Shown: in pieces, positions 27,026 to 36,029 of the stretch
Layout of the letters: each line of letters starts with the position of its first letter
Numbering within the stretch: the stretch's first letter is position 1
DNA from: Streptomyces sp. YIM 98790
GTDB lineage: Bacteria > Actinomycetota > Actinomycetes > Streptomycetales > Streptomycetaceae
Direction: 5' to 3'
Assembly: GCF_011421595.1 (NCBI RefSeq)
Contig: NZ_WTLH01000023.1
Coordinates: 1-45,642, forward strand
DNA: 45,642 nt
The notes under the pieces: model-generated
The model's database searches: none
The model's input: the letters and a program-made list of their open reading frames with translations, nothing else
Told to the model about the DNA's origin: nothing
Translations under genes and position numbers: made by a program

Positions 27026-28051
27026 GTGAACATCCGTCTGTCCCCGCCGGCCCGTGCCCGCCGCCCGCAGCCGCCCACCCGGCGCCGGCTGCTCGGCTGG
27101 GGCGCGGCCGGGGCGGGCGCGCTGGCGGGGGCGGCGTGGTGGAGGACCGCGGCCGACCACGGTCCGGGGCCGCGCGGGCGGCTCACCATGAGCACCGGGG
27201 TGCCCAGCGGGGTCTATGTGCGCTACGGACAGCTGCTCCAGGCCCAGCTCGCCCGGGAGCTGCCCGGCATGGAAGTGGTGCTGCTGCCCAGCGAGGGCTC
27301 GCTGCAGAACATCCAGCGGCTGGTGTCCGGCGAGGCCGACATCACCATCGCCACCGCGGACTCGCTGGTGACCTACCAGCTCGGCGGGGGCCCGGAGTCG
27401 GGCCGGCTGCGCGCCCTGGCCCGGCTCTACGACGACTACATGCAGCTCGTGGTGCCCGCCGGCTCGCCGGTCGAGTCGGCCGCCGGGCTGGCCGGGCTGC
27501 GGGTCGGCGTCGGCCAGGACGGCTCCGGAGTGCAGCTGGTGGCCCGGCAGATGCTCTCGGCGGCCGGGCTGGACATGGAGGAGGACCTGCGGCCGGTGCG
27601 GGAGGGCATCCACACCATGCCGCGGCTGCTGGAGAACAACCGGCTGGACGCCTTCTTCTGGTCCGGCGGGCTGCCCACCTCGGCGGTGGAGAAGCTGTCG
27701 CTGCGGATGGACATCCGGCTGGTGCCGCTGGGCGAGCTGCTGTCCGGGCTGCACGTGCTGGGGCAGGAGGGCGCGCACTACCGGGCGGCGGTGGTGCCCG
27801 CGGACGTGTATCCGGACATCCGCACCGGCGGCGCGGTGGACACCATCGCGGTGGCCAATCTGCTGGTGGCCATGGAGTCGCTGGACGGGCAGCTCACCGA
27901 GCACGTCACCCGGGCGGTGATCAGCGGACGGGACCGGATCGCCGAGGAGGTGCACGCGGCGCAGCGGGTGGATCTGCGCACCGCCGTCTACACCCGGCCG
28001 CTGGAGCTGCACGAGGGCGCCGTGCGCTACTACCGCTCGGTCAAGTCCTGA
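27026..28051 (+). CDS. TAXI-family solute-binding protein, Tat-type signal
   Basis: A 341-residue exported binding protein of the TRAP-associated extracytoplasmic immunogenic family. An N-terminal TRRRLLGWGAAGAGALAGAAW looks like a twin-arginine signal without a lipobox. The mature part has the TAXI opening STGVPSGVYVRYGQLL, SLQNIQRLVSGEADI, LYDDYMQLVV and LRVGVGQDGSGVQL. No TRAP membrane subunits lie nearby. Instead it converges on a histidine kinase gene, overlapping its end by 22 bases, beside a glutamate transporter. TAXI proteins bind glutamate or related acids, so a sensory role is possible. GTG 27026 starts the Arg-rich signal. Confidence 0.85.
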   Translation: MNIRLSPPARARRPQPPTRRRLLGWGAAGAGALAGAAWWRTAADHGPGPRGRLTMSTGVPSGVYVRYGQLLQAQLARELPGMEVVLLPSEGSLQNIQRLVSGEADITIATADSLVTYQLGGGPESGRLRALARLYDDYMQLVVPAGSPVESAAGLAGLRVGVGQDGSGVQLVARQMLSAAGLDMEEDLRPVREGIHTMPRLLENNRLDAFFWSGGLPTSAVEKLSLRMDIRLVPLGELLSGLHVLGQEGAHYRAAVVPADVYPDIRTGGAVDTIAVANLLVAMESLDGQLTEHVTRAVISGRDRIAEEVHAAQRVDLRTAVYTRPLELHEGAVRYYRSVKS

Positions 28052-29763
28052 ACCTCCGGGCCCCGCTCCCCGCCGCCCCGCTGTGCGCCGCCCTGCCCGG
28101 GGACGGCGGCGGGCGGCGGGTCCGCCCGCCGGGGCCGGGGCACGGGGCGCCACCGCGGCCGGCGTCCGCTGCGGTGCCCGGTGGCCGCCCCGGTGCCCGC
28201 CCGTGTGTCCGTGCCCCTTTCCGTGGCCCTTTCCCTGCCCCTGTCCGTGGCCCCGACCGATGCCCTGTCCGGGTCCGTGTCCGCCGGGGAGGCGGCCAGC
28301 GACGCGGCCAGCACCTCGGCACGCGGCCGGTCCGGGCCGGGTGCCGAGCTGCCGGGTGCGGTGCGCGGCACGGAAACGGTGACCGCCAGGCCGCGCGGCC
28401 GGTGGTGGGCGTAGTCCAGCCGTCCGCCGCCGGCCGCGAGCAGCGCGCCGACGATGGACAGCCCCAGGCCGGAGCCGGAGACGTTCTGGTGGCGTCCGCT
28501 GCGCCAGAACCGGTCGCCGATCCGGGCCAGTTCCTCGTCGGTCAGGCCCGGGCCGTTGTCGGCGACGGTGACCCTGGTCCACTCGCCCTCGGCCGCGACG
28601 GTCACGGTCACCCGGCCCTCGCCGTCGTCCTCGGTGAACTTCAGGGCGTTGTCGATCAGGGCGTCCAGGGCGCTGGAGGTGGCGACCGGGTCCGCCCAGC
28701 CGGTGAGCGCGCCGGGCCCGGCGGCCCGCAGGTCGATGGACCGGCGCAGCGCGACCGGCCGCCAGGCCGCGATGCGCTCGGCGACCAGCCCGGCGATGTC
28801 GGTGATCCGCGGGTCGGCCGGGCTGTGCTCGGCCAGTGCCAGGTCCAGCAGCCCGTCCAGCACCTGGGCCAGCCGCCGGCCCTCGGCCCGCACCGACTCG
28901 TACTCCTCATGCCCCTCGGGCAGCTCCAGGCCGAGCAGCTCGATCCGCAGCAGCAGCGCGGCCAGCGGGTTGCGCAGCTGGTGCGAGGCGTCCGCCACGA
29001 AGGCCCGCTGTTGTTCCAGCACCTCCTCCACGTGGTCGGCCATCTCGTTGAACGAGCGGGCCAGGCGGCGCAGCTCGGGCGGGCCGCCGGCGGCGGCGAC
29101 CCGGGAGTTGAGCCGCCCGGTGGAAATGGCGTGCGCGGTGCGGTCCAGCACCCGGACCGGGCGCAGCACCCAGCGGGTCATGCCGTGTGCGGCGGCCAGT
29201 GCGAGCAGCATGGCGGCGGCCTCGGCGGCGGCCACCGGCATCCAGCCGCGCAGCACCCGGGAACGCATCGGCCCGGTGGGCGAGTCGGTGAGCACCACGG
29301 CGACCACGTCGCCGTCCCTTATCACCGGGGAGGCGACGACCAGCCGGGCGCCGGCGTCCCAGGGCCATATCTGGCCGGGGCCGTGGCTGCGGCGGCCGGC
29401 CAGGGCCTCGGCGAAGGCGCTGTCGAAGGCCCCGGCGTGGGCGCTGTCCGGGGTCATCCGCCAGTCGGCGGGGGCCTGCGCGATGGCCAGGCCGTTGCGG
29501 TCGAAGACGCCGGCCCGGATGCCGTAGAGGTCGTAGTAGCGGTTCAGCTCGTCCTGGAGCTGGGTGAGCGCGCCGCCGACCGGCTGGTCGCCGGGCACCG
29601 CGGCGAACTGGGCGAGGGAGGCGAAGCGGCTGGTGTCGTCGATCCGGTCCACCACCACCCGCTGCTGTTCCCGGGCCGCCTGGCTGGCGGCCAGCGGCAC
29701 GCCGAGCGCCAGCAGCAGGCCCGCGAGCAGCACGGTCAGCAGCAGGAGAAGCCGGGAGCGCAT
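28030..29763 (-). CDS. Sensor histidine kinase (probable GluK)
   Basis: A 577-residue membrane kinase. TM1 is RLLLLLTVLLAGLLLALGV (residues 3-21). An extracytoplasmic sensor region runs to about 165, then TM2 and HAMP. HisKA has the phospho-His in ADASHQLRNPLAALL. HATPase shows DNALKFTEDD, VADNGPGL and GSGLGLSIVGALL. The last 120 residues are an unusual Arg/Gly/Pro-rich tail coded by decayed short repeats that overlaps the TAXI gene. The start is 15 bases after the regulator stop, so both are one operon. Position beside gluABCD matches the GluR-GluK glutamate-sensing pair of S. coelicolor; the name is by synteny. Confidence 0.85.
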   Translation of the reverse strand: MRSRLLLLLTVLLAGLLLALGVPLAASQAAREQQRVVVDRIDDTSRFASLAQFAAVPGDQPVGGALTQLQDELNRYYDLYGIRAGVFDRNGLAIAQAPADWRMTPDSAHAGAFDSAFAEALAGRRSHGPGQIWPWDAGARLVVASPVIRDGDVVAVVLTDSPTGPMRSRVLRGWMPVAAAEAAAMLLALAAAHGMTRWVLRPVRVLDRTAHAISTGRLNSRVAAAGGPPELRRLARSFNEMADHVEEVLEQQRAFVADASHQLRNPLAALLLRIELLGLELPEGHEEYESVRAEGRRLAQVLDGLLDLALAEHSPADPRITDIAGLVAERIAAWRPVALRRSIDLRAAGPGALTGWADPVATSSALDALIDNALKFTEDDGEGRVTVTVAAEGEWTRVTVADNGPGLTDEELARIGDRFWRSGRHQNVSGSGLGLSIVGALLAAGGGRLDYAHHRPRGLAVTVSVPRTAPGSSAPGPDRPRAEVLAASLAASPADTDPDRASVGATDRGRERATERGTDTRAGTGAATGHRSGRRPRWRPVPRPRRADPPPAAVPGQGGAQRGGGERGPEVQDLTER

Positions 29764-29777
29764 GCCGGGCGGGCCGC

Positions 29778-30491
29778 TCAGGCGCCGGGGAGGACGAGCC
29801 GGTAGCCGACGCCGCGCACCGTCTCCACCAGCTCGGGCCGGCGGAGCTTGGCGCGCAGCGAGGCGATGTGCACCTCCAGGGTGCGGCCGGTGCCCTCCCA
29901 GCTGGTCTGCCACACATCGCTGATGATCTGCTCGCGGCGGTAGACCACGCCGGGGCGCTGGGCGAGCAGGGCCAGCAGGTCGAACTCCTTGCGGGTGAGC
30001 GCCACGGGCTCACCGCCGACGGTGACCTGGCGGCCGGGCAGGTCGACGGTGAGCGGGCCGGCCCGCAGCACGCTGCCGGTCTCCCGGGAGCCGCTGTCGG
30101 TGCCGGGGGCGGATTCGGCGTCGCCGCTCTCGCTGCCGGTGCGGCGGCTGACCGCGTGGATGCGGGCCAGCAGTTCGCCCATGTCGTAGGGCTTGACCAC
30201 GTAGTCGTCCGCGCCCAGATTGAGTCCGTGGATACGGGAGCGCACGTCGGCGCGGGCGGTCACCATGATGACGGGGGTGCCGCTGAGCCGGCGGATGCGT
30301 CCGCAGACCTCGAAGCCGTCCACGTCGGGCAGGCCGAGGTCGAGCAGGACCACGCCGAAGGTGTCGGTGCGCAGGATGTCCAGCGCCTCCTCGCCGCCCC
30401 TGGCGTGCCGCACCTCGAAGCCGTGCCGGCCGAGGACGGCGATCAGCGCCGCGGCGACATGGTTGTCGTCCTCGACGAGCAGCAGTCGCAC
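29778..30491 (-). CDS. OmpR-family response regulator (probable GluR)
   Basis: A 237-residue regulator. The receiver domain has the acidic pair in LLVEDDNHV, the phospho-Asp in VVLLDLGLPDVDG near residue 50 and Lys in DYVVKPYDMGEL. A Ser/Glu-rich linker leads to an OmpR winged helix (LTRKEFDLLALL, RTLEVHIASLRAKL, TVRGVGYRLVLPG). GTG 30489-30491 follows GGGAGG. It is divergent from gluA with a 339-base control region and co-transcribed with the kinase. In S. coelicolor the corresponding GluR activates gluABCD in response to glutamate. Applying that to this gene is inference from gene order. Confidence 0.88.
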   Translation of the reverse strand: MRLLLVEDDNHVAAALIAVLGRHGFEVRHARGGEEALDILRTDTFGVVLLDLGLPDVDGFEVCGRIRRLSGTPVIMVTARADVRSRIHGLNLGADDYVVKPYDMGELLARIHAVSRRTGSESGDAESAPGTDSGSRETGSVLRAGPLTVDLPGRQVTVGGEPVALTRKEFDLLALLAQRPGVVYRREQIISDVWQTSWEGTGRTLEVHIASLRAKLRRPELVETVRGVGYRLVLPGA

Positions 30492-30765
30492 CGTGCCTCC
30501 CTTCCCGCGCTTCCGGACGGCGTCGCCCCCCGCCGGGGCTGTGCCGGGCCCTCGCCGCGTCCCTCGCGGCGGCCCGCACCGGGGCCCTCCCCGGGTGCTT
30601 CCCGGCATTCCTACCCGAGGATGGACGCCGATGGCACCAGGATGCGTCAAGAGAACCAGGACCCGGGGTGCCTTTCGTTATGCACCCGGTACCGCAGGTG
30701 ACAGCCGCTCACGGTGTGCGGCGGTGCGATTCCTTTTCGTGATGCTCAATTTCCGCTCAGATCTG

Positions 30766-30794
30766 CTGACGCACTCGGGGCCGCTGGCTAGGGT
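30766..30794 (+). promoter_or_regulatory. Probable gluA promoter
   Basis: CTGACG (30766-30771), a 17-base spacer and TAGGGT (30789-30794) lie 36 bases before the gluA ATG. The divergent interval (30492-30830) also holds a small hairpin, GGGTGC/GCACCC, at 30667-30687. No GluR binding repeat was confidently recognised. Confidence 0.5.
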
Positions 30795-30830
30795 CCCTGG
30801 AATCGACGAGGACGGAGCGAGACCAGACCG

Positions 30831-31619
30831 ATGAGCGACGACGTATCGCTGACCAAGGACCCCGCGGACGCGCCGCCGCTGGCGGAGGACCTGGTCGTCC
30901 TGCGGGACGTGAACAAGCACTTCGGTGCGCTCCATGTGCTCCAGGACATCAATCTCACGATCCGCCGCGGCGAGGTCGTGGTGGTGATCGGCCCCTCCGG
31001 CTCCGGCAAGTCGACGCTGTGCCGCACCATCAACCGCCTGGAGACCATCGACTCGGGCACCATCAGCATCGACGGCAGGGCACTGCCCGCGGAGGGGCGG
31101 GAGCTGGCCAGGCTGCGTGCCGATGTGGGCATGGTGTTCCAGTCGTTCAACCTTTTCGCGCACAAGACGGTGCTGCAGAACGTCACCCTGGGCCAGATCA
31201 AGGTGCGGCGGCGCGGGCGGGCCGAGGCCGAGGCGAACGCGCGGGCGCTGCTGGACCGGGTCGGGGTGGCGAACCAGGCCGACAAGTATCCGGCGCAGCT
31301 CTCCGGCGGGCAGCAGCAGCGAGTGGCCATCGCCCGGGCGCTGGCCATGGAACCCAAGGTGATGCTCTTCGACGAGCCCACCTCGGCGCTGGACCCGGAG
31401 ATGATCAACGAAGTCCTGGAGGTCATGCAGCAGCTGGCCCGCGAGGGGATGACCATGGTGGTGGTCACCCACGAGATGGGGTTCGCGCGCTCGGCCGCCG
31501 ACCGGGTGGTCTTCATGGCGGACGGCCGCATCGTCGAACAGGCCGAGCCGCACCAGTTCTTCGACAACCCCCGCAGCGACCGGGCGAAGGACTTCCTGTC
31601 CAAGATCCTGCACCACTGA
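30831..31619 (+). CDS. Glutamate ABC transporter ATP-binding protein GluA
   Basis: A 262-residue ABC ATPase of the polar amino-acid uptake family. Walker A is GPSGSGKST near residue 54, Q-loop [11 protein letters not shown], signature [14 protein letters not shown], Walker [13 protein letters not shown] and the switch His in VTHEMGF. It powers the GluC/GluD permease and is the first gene of gluABCD, which continues at 31698, 32619 and 33293. The first 20 residues are a variable extension. Divergent from the two-component regulator genes. Confidence 0.93.
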   Translation: MSDDVSLTKDPADAPPLAEDLVVLRDVNKHFGALHVLQDINLTIRRGEVVVVIGPSGSGKSTLCRTINRLETIDSGTISIDGRALPAEGRELARLRADVGMVFQSFNLFAHKTVLQNVTLGQIKVRRRGRAEAEANARALLDRVGVANQADKYPAQLSGGQQQRVAIARALAMEPKVMLFDEPTSALDPEMINEVLEVMQQLAREGMTMVVVTHEMGFARSAADRVVFMADGRIVEQAEPHQFFDNPRSDRAKDFLSKILHH

Positions 31620-31697
31620 GCTTTGTCCCGGATGCGGACCGCCCTCCGGACACATCCCCTACGCACCCCTTACCACCAACCCTAGGGAAGACGCATC

Positions 31698-32543
31698 ATG
31701 AAGATCCGCAAGGCAAGTGTTCTCGCCGCCACCGCTCTCGCCCTCACCCTCACCGCAACCGCGTGTGGCTCCGACGATGACAACGGCGGGGGCAATGGCG
31801 GCGGCAACGGGGGTGGTGGCGACAAGATCACCATCGGCATCAAGATCGACCAGCCGGGCCTGGGCCTGCAGACACCAGACGGCGGCTACGAGGGCTTCGA
31901 CGTGGACGTCGCCCGCTATGTCGCGGCCGAACTCGGCTACGAGGAGAGCGACATCGAGTTCAAGGAGTCGCCGTCCGCCGAGCGCGAGAACATGCTGGTC
32001 AACGGCGATGTCGACATGATCTTCGCGACCTACTCCATCACCGAGGAGCGCGCCGAGCGGGTGGACTTCGCGGGCCCGTACTTCATCGCCCACCAGGACC
32101 TGTTGATCCGTGCCGATGACGAAGTCACGGACGTGGAGCAGATCAACGAGATGACCCTGTGCTCGGTGACCGGCTCCACTTCCGCACAGAACGTCCGCGA
32201 CGACTTCGCCCCGGACGCCGGGCTCCAGGAGTTCGGCGGCTACTCCGAGTGCCTGACCGGTCTGGAGAGCGAAGCCGTGGACGCCCTGACCACCGATGAC
32301 GTGATTCTCGCGGGTTACGCGGCGCAGGACGAGCACGCCGGCAAGTTCAAGCTGGCCGGTCTGAACCTGAGCGACGAGCGCTACGGAGTCGGCCTGCCCA
32401 AGGGATCGGACCTGCGGGACGAGGTCAACGCCGCACTGCAGAAGATGATCGACGAGGGCGCGTGGCAGGAGGCTGTGGAGAAGCACTTCGGCCCGGCGGG
32501 CTACGAGGCCGAGGAGGCCCCGGAGATCACCGAGACCAACTGA
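31698..32543 (+). CDS. Glutamate-binding lipoprotein GluB
   Basis: A 281-residue extracellular binding protein. The signal peptide ends in a lipobox around TLTATAC-GS, so Cys23 is the probable lipidated residue. A Gly/Asn spacer (NGGGNGGG) precedes the SBP_bac_3 fold: GFDVDVARYVAAELGY, ENMLVNGDVDMIFATYSIT for ligand contacts, CSVTGSTSAQN and the GVGLPKGSD hinge. Two cysteines (CSVTG and SECL) can form the disulfide seen in Actinobacterial GluB proteins. AGGGAAG precedes the ATG. A hairpin before gluC probably keeps its mRNA more abundant than that of the permeases. Confidence 0.92.
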   Translation: MKIRKASVLAATALALTLTATACGSDDDNGGGNGGGNGGGGDKITIGIKIDQPGLGLQTPDGGYEGFDVDVARYVAAELGYEESDIEFKESPSAERENMLVNGDVDMIFATYSITEERAERVDFAGPYFIAHQDLLIRADDEVTDVEQINEMTLCSVTGSTSAQNVRDDFAPDAGLQEFGGYSECLTGLESEAVDALTTDDVILAGYAAQDEHAGKFKLAGLNLSDERYGVGLPKGSDLRDEVNAALQKMIDEGAWQEAVEKHFGPAGYEAEEAPEITETN

Positions 32544-32555
32544 GCCTTCCGGGCG

Positions 32556-32585
32556 TGGCGCACCGCCCGGACGGGTGGTGCGCCA
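32556..32585 (+). terminator. Intercistronic hairpin between gluB and gluC
   Basis: TGGCGCACC pairs exactly with 32577-32585 across a 12-base loop. No T run follows. It is placed where many ABC operons have an attenuating or mRNA-protecting stem after the binding-protein gene. Confidence 0.55.
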
Positions 32586-32618
32586 TTCCCTCCCTCCGAC
32601 CCCCTGACGAGAGACGAC

Positions 32619-33296
32619 GTGTTCGATTTCCTCGATCTTGAGCGATACGACCTGCTCGGCGCCTTCTGGGTGACGGTGCAGCTCACTTTCTGGTCCGCTG
32701 TCGGCTCGCTGATCTGGGGCACGATCCTGGCGGCGATGCGGGTGGCGCCGGCCCCGGTGCTGCGCGGCTTCGCCACCGGCTATGTGAACATCGTGCGCAA
32801 CACGCCGCTTACCGTGATCATCGTTGCCTGCTCCATCGGGCTCTACCAGACGCTGGGCGTGACCCTGAGCGGCGGTCCCAAGCCCGAGGACATCAACTTC
32901 CGGCTGGCCATCCTCGGCTTCATCGCCTACACCTCCGCCTTTGTCTGCGAGGCACTGCGCTCGGGTGTCAACACGGTCCCCCTGGGACAGGCGGAGGCTG
33001 CCCGCGCGCTGGGCCTGAACTTCGGCCAGGTGCTGGGCCTGGTGGTGCTGCCGCAGTCGTTCCGCGCCGTGGTAGGTCCGCTGGCCAGCGTACTGATCGC
33101 GCTCACCAAGAACACCACGGTCGCCGCGGCGATCGGGGTGCACGAGGCGGCGTGGTTGATGAAGGCCATGATCGAGAACGAGGCGGACGCGTTGTTCCTG
33201 GTCTTCGCCGTGTTCGCCTTCGGGTTCGTCGCCCTAACCCTTCCCACGGGTCTGCTGCTGGGCCTGGTGAGCAAGCGAGTGGGAGTCAGCCGATGA
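32619..33296 (+). CDS. Glutamate ABC transporter permease GluC
   Basis: A 225-residue inner-membrane subunit of the HEQRO/His-type amino-acid permease family, with about five hydrophobic segments. The EAA loop that contacts GluA reads GQAEAARALGLNFGQVLGLV followed by VLPQSFR. It opens with FDFLDLERYDLLGAFWVTVQ. GTG 32619 is the likely start (GAGAGACGAC upstream). Its stop overlaps the gluD start as ATGA, so translation is coupled. Confidence 0.92.
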   Translation: MFDFLDLERYDLLGAFWVTVQLTFWSAVGSLIWGTILAAMRVAPAPVLRGFATGYVNIVRNTPLTVIIVACSIGLYQTLGVTLSGGPKPEDINFRLAILGFIAYTSAFVCEALRSGVNTVPLGQAEAARALGLNFGQVLGLVVLPQSFRAVVGPLASVLIALTKNTTVAAAIGVHEAAWLMKAMIENEADALFLVFAVFAFGFVALTLPTGLLLGLVSKRVGVSR

Positions 33297-34243
33297 GCGG
33301 TTCCGTACTGTACGACGCCCCCGGCCCGCAGGCCCGGCTGCGCAACCTGCTCTACAGCCTGGGCTTTATCGTGGTGGCCGCCCTGGTCGCATGGTGGGTG
33401 GTGCGCGGGCTGAGCGACAAGAACCAGCTCGACTGGAACAAGTGGAGCCCGTTCTTCACCGACAGCCGGGTGTGGACCACCTATCTGCTGCCCGGACTGG
33501 TGAACACCTTGAAGGCCGCCGCGCTGGCCATGGCGCTGGCGTTGCCGCTGGGTGCGGCTCTGGGTATCGCCCGGCTGTCGGAGCACGCATGGCTGCGCTG
33601 GGCCGCGGGCACGGTGGTGGAGTTCTTCCGCGCCATCCCAGTGCTGATGCTGATGGCCTTCGCCAGCGCCTTCTACGCCGTGTACACCGAGATCAGCTCC
33701 GATTTGCGTCCGCTGTACGCGGTCGTGACCGGCCTGGTGCTGTACAACGCGTCGGTGCTGGCCGAGGTGTTCCGTGCCGGGATTCTGGCCCTGCCACAAG
33801 GACAGACCGATGCCGCCAAGGCCATCGGCATGCGCAAGAGCCAGACCATGCTCAGTGTGCTGCTGCCGCAGTCGGTCACCGCGATGCTCCCGGCGATCGT
33901 CAGCCAGCTGGTGGTCATCGTGAAGGACACCGCACTCGGCGGCGCCCTGCTCGGCTACGCGGAGCTGATCTCCAAAACCCGGCCCATCTACGGCAATTAC
34001 GGGGCCAATGTGATCGCCACCCTGACCGTGATCGCGGCCGTCTTCATCGTGCTCAATTTCCTGCTCACCAGCTTCGCCGGCTGGTTGGAGCGCCGGCTGC
34101 GGCGGGCCCGGAGGCGCGGCGGCACCGTGCTGGCCGCTGCCATGGACGAGCAGATCGAAGGTCCGGGCCAGCCGGTTCCGGCCGCCTCGGCCCTTCGGCA
34201 GGAACCGGAGGACGAGCAACACCGCGAACCGCGGGGCCCGTAG
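33293..34243 (+). CDS. Glutamate ABC transporter permease GluD
   Basis: A 316-residue partner permease. Hydrophobic segments begin with LLYSLGFIVVAALVAWWVV, and the EAA loop is GQTDAAKAIGMRKSQTMLSV with VLLPQSVTAMLP. FFRAIPVLMLMAF is the conserved periplasmic entry of this family. A hydrophilic C-terminal tail of about 45 residues, rich in Arg, Glu and Pro, extends into the cytoplasm. It starts inside the gluC stop (ATGA) and is the last gene of the operon. Confidence 0.92.
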   Translation: MSGSVLYDAPGPQARLRNLLYSLGFIVVAALVAWWVVRGLSDKNQLDWNKWSPFFTDSRVWTTYLLPGLVNTLKAAALAMALALPLGAALGIARLSEHAWLRWAAGTVVEFFRAIPVLMLMAFASAFYAVYTEISSDLRPLYAVVTGLVLYNASVLAEVFRAGILALPQGQTDAAKAIGMRKSQTMLSVLLPQSVTAMLPAIVSQLVVIVKDTALGGALLGYAELISKTRPIYGNYGANVIATLTVIAAVFIVLNFLLTSFAGWLERRLRRARRRGGTVLAAAMDEQIEGPGQPVPAASALRQEPEDEQHREPRGP

Positions 34244-34322
34244 GCGGCCGACGGGCCGGGAAGTAGTCCGGCGGCCCACGCGTGCTGCACGGTGCCGCTG
34301 GTCGACGTATGTCTGCACCGAC

Positions 34323-34352
34323 TTGACGGGCCAACAGCCGCTGGGTTGCATA
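34323..34352 (+). promoter_or_regulatory. Probable promoter giving a leaderless mRNA
   Basis: TTGACG (34323-34328), an 18-base spacer and TGCATA (34347-34352) end five bases before the GTG at 34358. Transcription starting six bases past the -10 would begin at the start codon, and no Shine-Dalgarno is present. Both facts point to a leaderless transcript. Confidence 0.45.
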
Positions 34353-34357
34353 CTCCT

Positions 34358-35896
34358 GTGCAGCCCGTGATCATCGCCGGCGCGGGCCCGACCGGGCTCG
34401 CGCTGGCGCTCGCCCTCGCCCGTCACACCGTGCCCGTGCTGCTGCTGGACGGCACCGCCGGCACGGAGGGCGAGGCGGCGGACCGGCGTCCGGCCCGCAG
34501 CTGTGTGCTGCCCCCGGACACCTCGCACTGGGCCCGGCCGCCCGCGGTCCGCCGGCAGGCCCTGGCCTGGTCCGGCTGGCGCACCACTCACCGCGGCAAA
34601 ACGGTCCAGCACAGCCGGTTCCCGGCCGACGCCGCCCCGCTGCATCTGCCGCAGGACGCGCTGGAGGCGGGGCTGCGGGACGCGGTGCGGCGCACCGGGC
34701 TGGTGGAGATCGCCCGGGCGTGCCGGATCACCGGGCTGGAGCAGGACGACAAGGGCGTCACGGCACAGCTGACCGGCGACCGGGAGCGGCGCGGCAGTTA
34801 TCTGGTGGGCTGCGACGGGGCCCGCTCCACGGTGCGCAAGCTGCTTCAGGTGCCGTTTCCGGGGCGGACCGCAGTGGAGCGCTATGCGGTGGCCGTGGTG
34901 CGGACGGCGCTGCTGTGGCCGGGCGCGGAACCGGACGAGGGGGCGCTGCACCGGGCGCTGCCCGGGCCGGGCCGCACCCTGGAGGTGCTGGCCCGGCCGC
35001 TGAGCGGAATGCAGTGGCGGCTGGACTGGCCGATGCCGCCGGACGGCGAGCTGGTCACCCCGCAGGCCCTGCTGGAGGCGCTGCACCGCACCCTGGCCGC
35101 CTGGCACGAGGGAGAGGTCCCGCCCTACGAGCTGCTGGACACCGGGGTGCACCAGTGCCACCAGCGGCTGGCCCGCCGCTGGCGGCGCGGCCGGGTCTTC
35201 CTGGCCGGGGACGCCGCCCATCTGCTGGGCGCCCTGGGCACCCAGCAGATCGCCGAGTGCCTGCGGGACGTGGACAACCTGGCCTGGAAGCTGGCCGTGG
35301 CCTGCCACCAGGATGATGCCGGGGAGCTGCTGGACAGCTACGAGCGGGAACGCCGCTCGGCGGTGGGTACCCGGCTGCGGGCCGTGGACCAGGCACTGCC
35401 GCTGGTGCGGGGGCGCGGCGGCGACCGGCAGACGGTGCGCGGCCGGGGCCGGCTGGCCCTGCTCACCGACGCCCATCTGGGCCTGGGCACCCTGGGCGGA
35501 CCGGGCAGTTACCCGGTACCGGGCGGCGACCACCGCCATGCCCGGACGCCGGCCACAGCCCCGGGCTCACCGGCCGCCGATGTGCCGGTGACGGCGCTGG
35601 ACGGCACCCGCGCCACGCTGCGCGAGCTGCTGGGCGGTCCGCTGCTGGCGGTGCTCACCGCACCGGGCTCCCGGGTGTGGGACGCCAAGCACTGGCTGTC
35701 CGCCGGGCTGATCCCGGAGCTGGCCGAAGCGCTGCGGAGCGTGCCGCTGCCGGCCGAGCTGCTGGTGACCGAGGAGTATCCGGGCGCGGGCGCGCACACC
35801 CTGCTGCTGGTCCGGCCGGACGGCCGGCTGGCCGCCGCTCTCCCCGCCCCCGACACCCCCGCGCTCCGCCACACCATCACCGCCCTGCTCGCCTGA
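34358..35896 (+). CDS. FAD-dependent aromatic monooxygenase-like protein
   Basis: A 512-residue flavoprotein of the PheA/TfdB class. The FAD dinucleotide motif AGAGPTGLALALALA is near residues 8-22, the DG motif in YLVGCDGARSTVRKLL near 150 and the GD motif in RVFLAGDAAHLLGALG near 285, followed by a C-terminal thioredoxin-like region. The loop after GDAAH is unusual: the common PPFGGQGMN type is replaced by GALGTQQIAECLRD, which may alter flavin movement. No pathway partner is near, so the substrate is unknown. It follows gluD by 114 bases but seems to have its own promoter. Confidence 0.8.
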   Translation: MQPVIIAGAGPTGLALALALARHTVPVLLLDGTAGTEGEAADRRPARSCVLPPDTSHWARPPAVRRQALAWSGWRTTHRGKTVQHSRFPADAAPLHLPQDALEAGLRDAVRRTGLVEIARACRITGLEQDDKGVTAQLTGDRERRGSYLVGCDGARSTVRKLLQVPFPGRTAVERYAVAVVRTALLWPGAEPDEGALHRALPGPGRTLEVLARPLSGMQWRLDWPMPPDGELVTPQALLEALHRTLAAWHEGEVPPYELLDTGVHQCHQRLARRWRRGRVFLAGDAAHLLGALGTQQIAECLRDVDNLAWKLAVACHQDDAGELLDSYERERRSAVGTRLRAVDQALPLVRGRGGDRQTVRGRGRLALLTDAHLGLGTLGGPGSYPVPGGDHRHARTPATAPGSPAADVPVTALDGTRATLRELLGGPLLAVLTAPGSRVWDAKHWLSAGLIPELAEALRSVPLPAELLVTEEYPGAGAHTLLLVRPDGRLAAALPAPDTPALRHTITALLA

Positions 35897-36029
35897 GGGG
35901 TTGGCCGATCACCGGTGATCCGGAACGCGGACGACTTCGTCAGTCTCGTCTCGGGCACACTGGCGCTGAGACGGCAGCACTGCTTCCCGAAGTGGTCAGG
36001 TCTCTCCACCGTCGGCCTGCGGCTGTCGG

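Noticed and set aside
25309..29805. Open frame of about 1500 codons on the plus strand
   Set aside because: It lies antisense to miaB and the histidine kinase and crosses the TAXI gene in another frame. Such frames arise from GC-rich third codon positions, and the translation has no domain.
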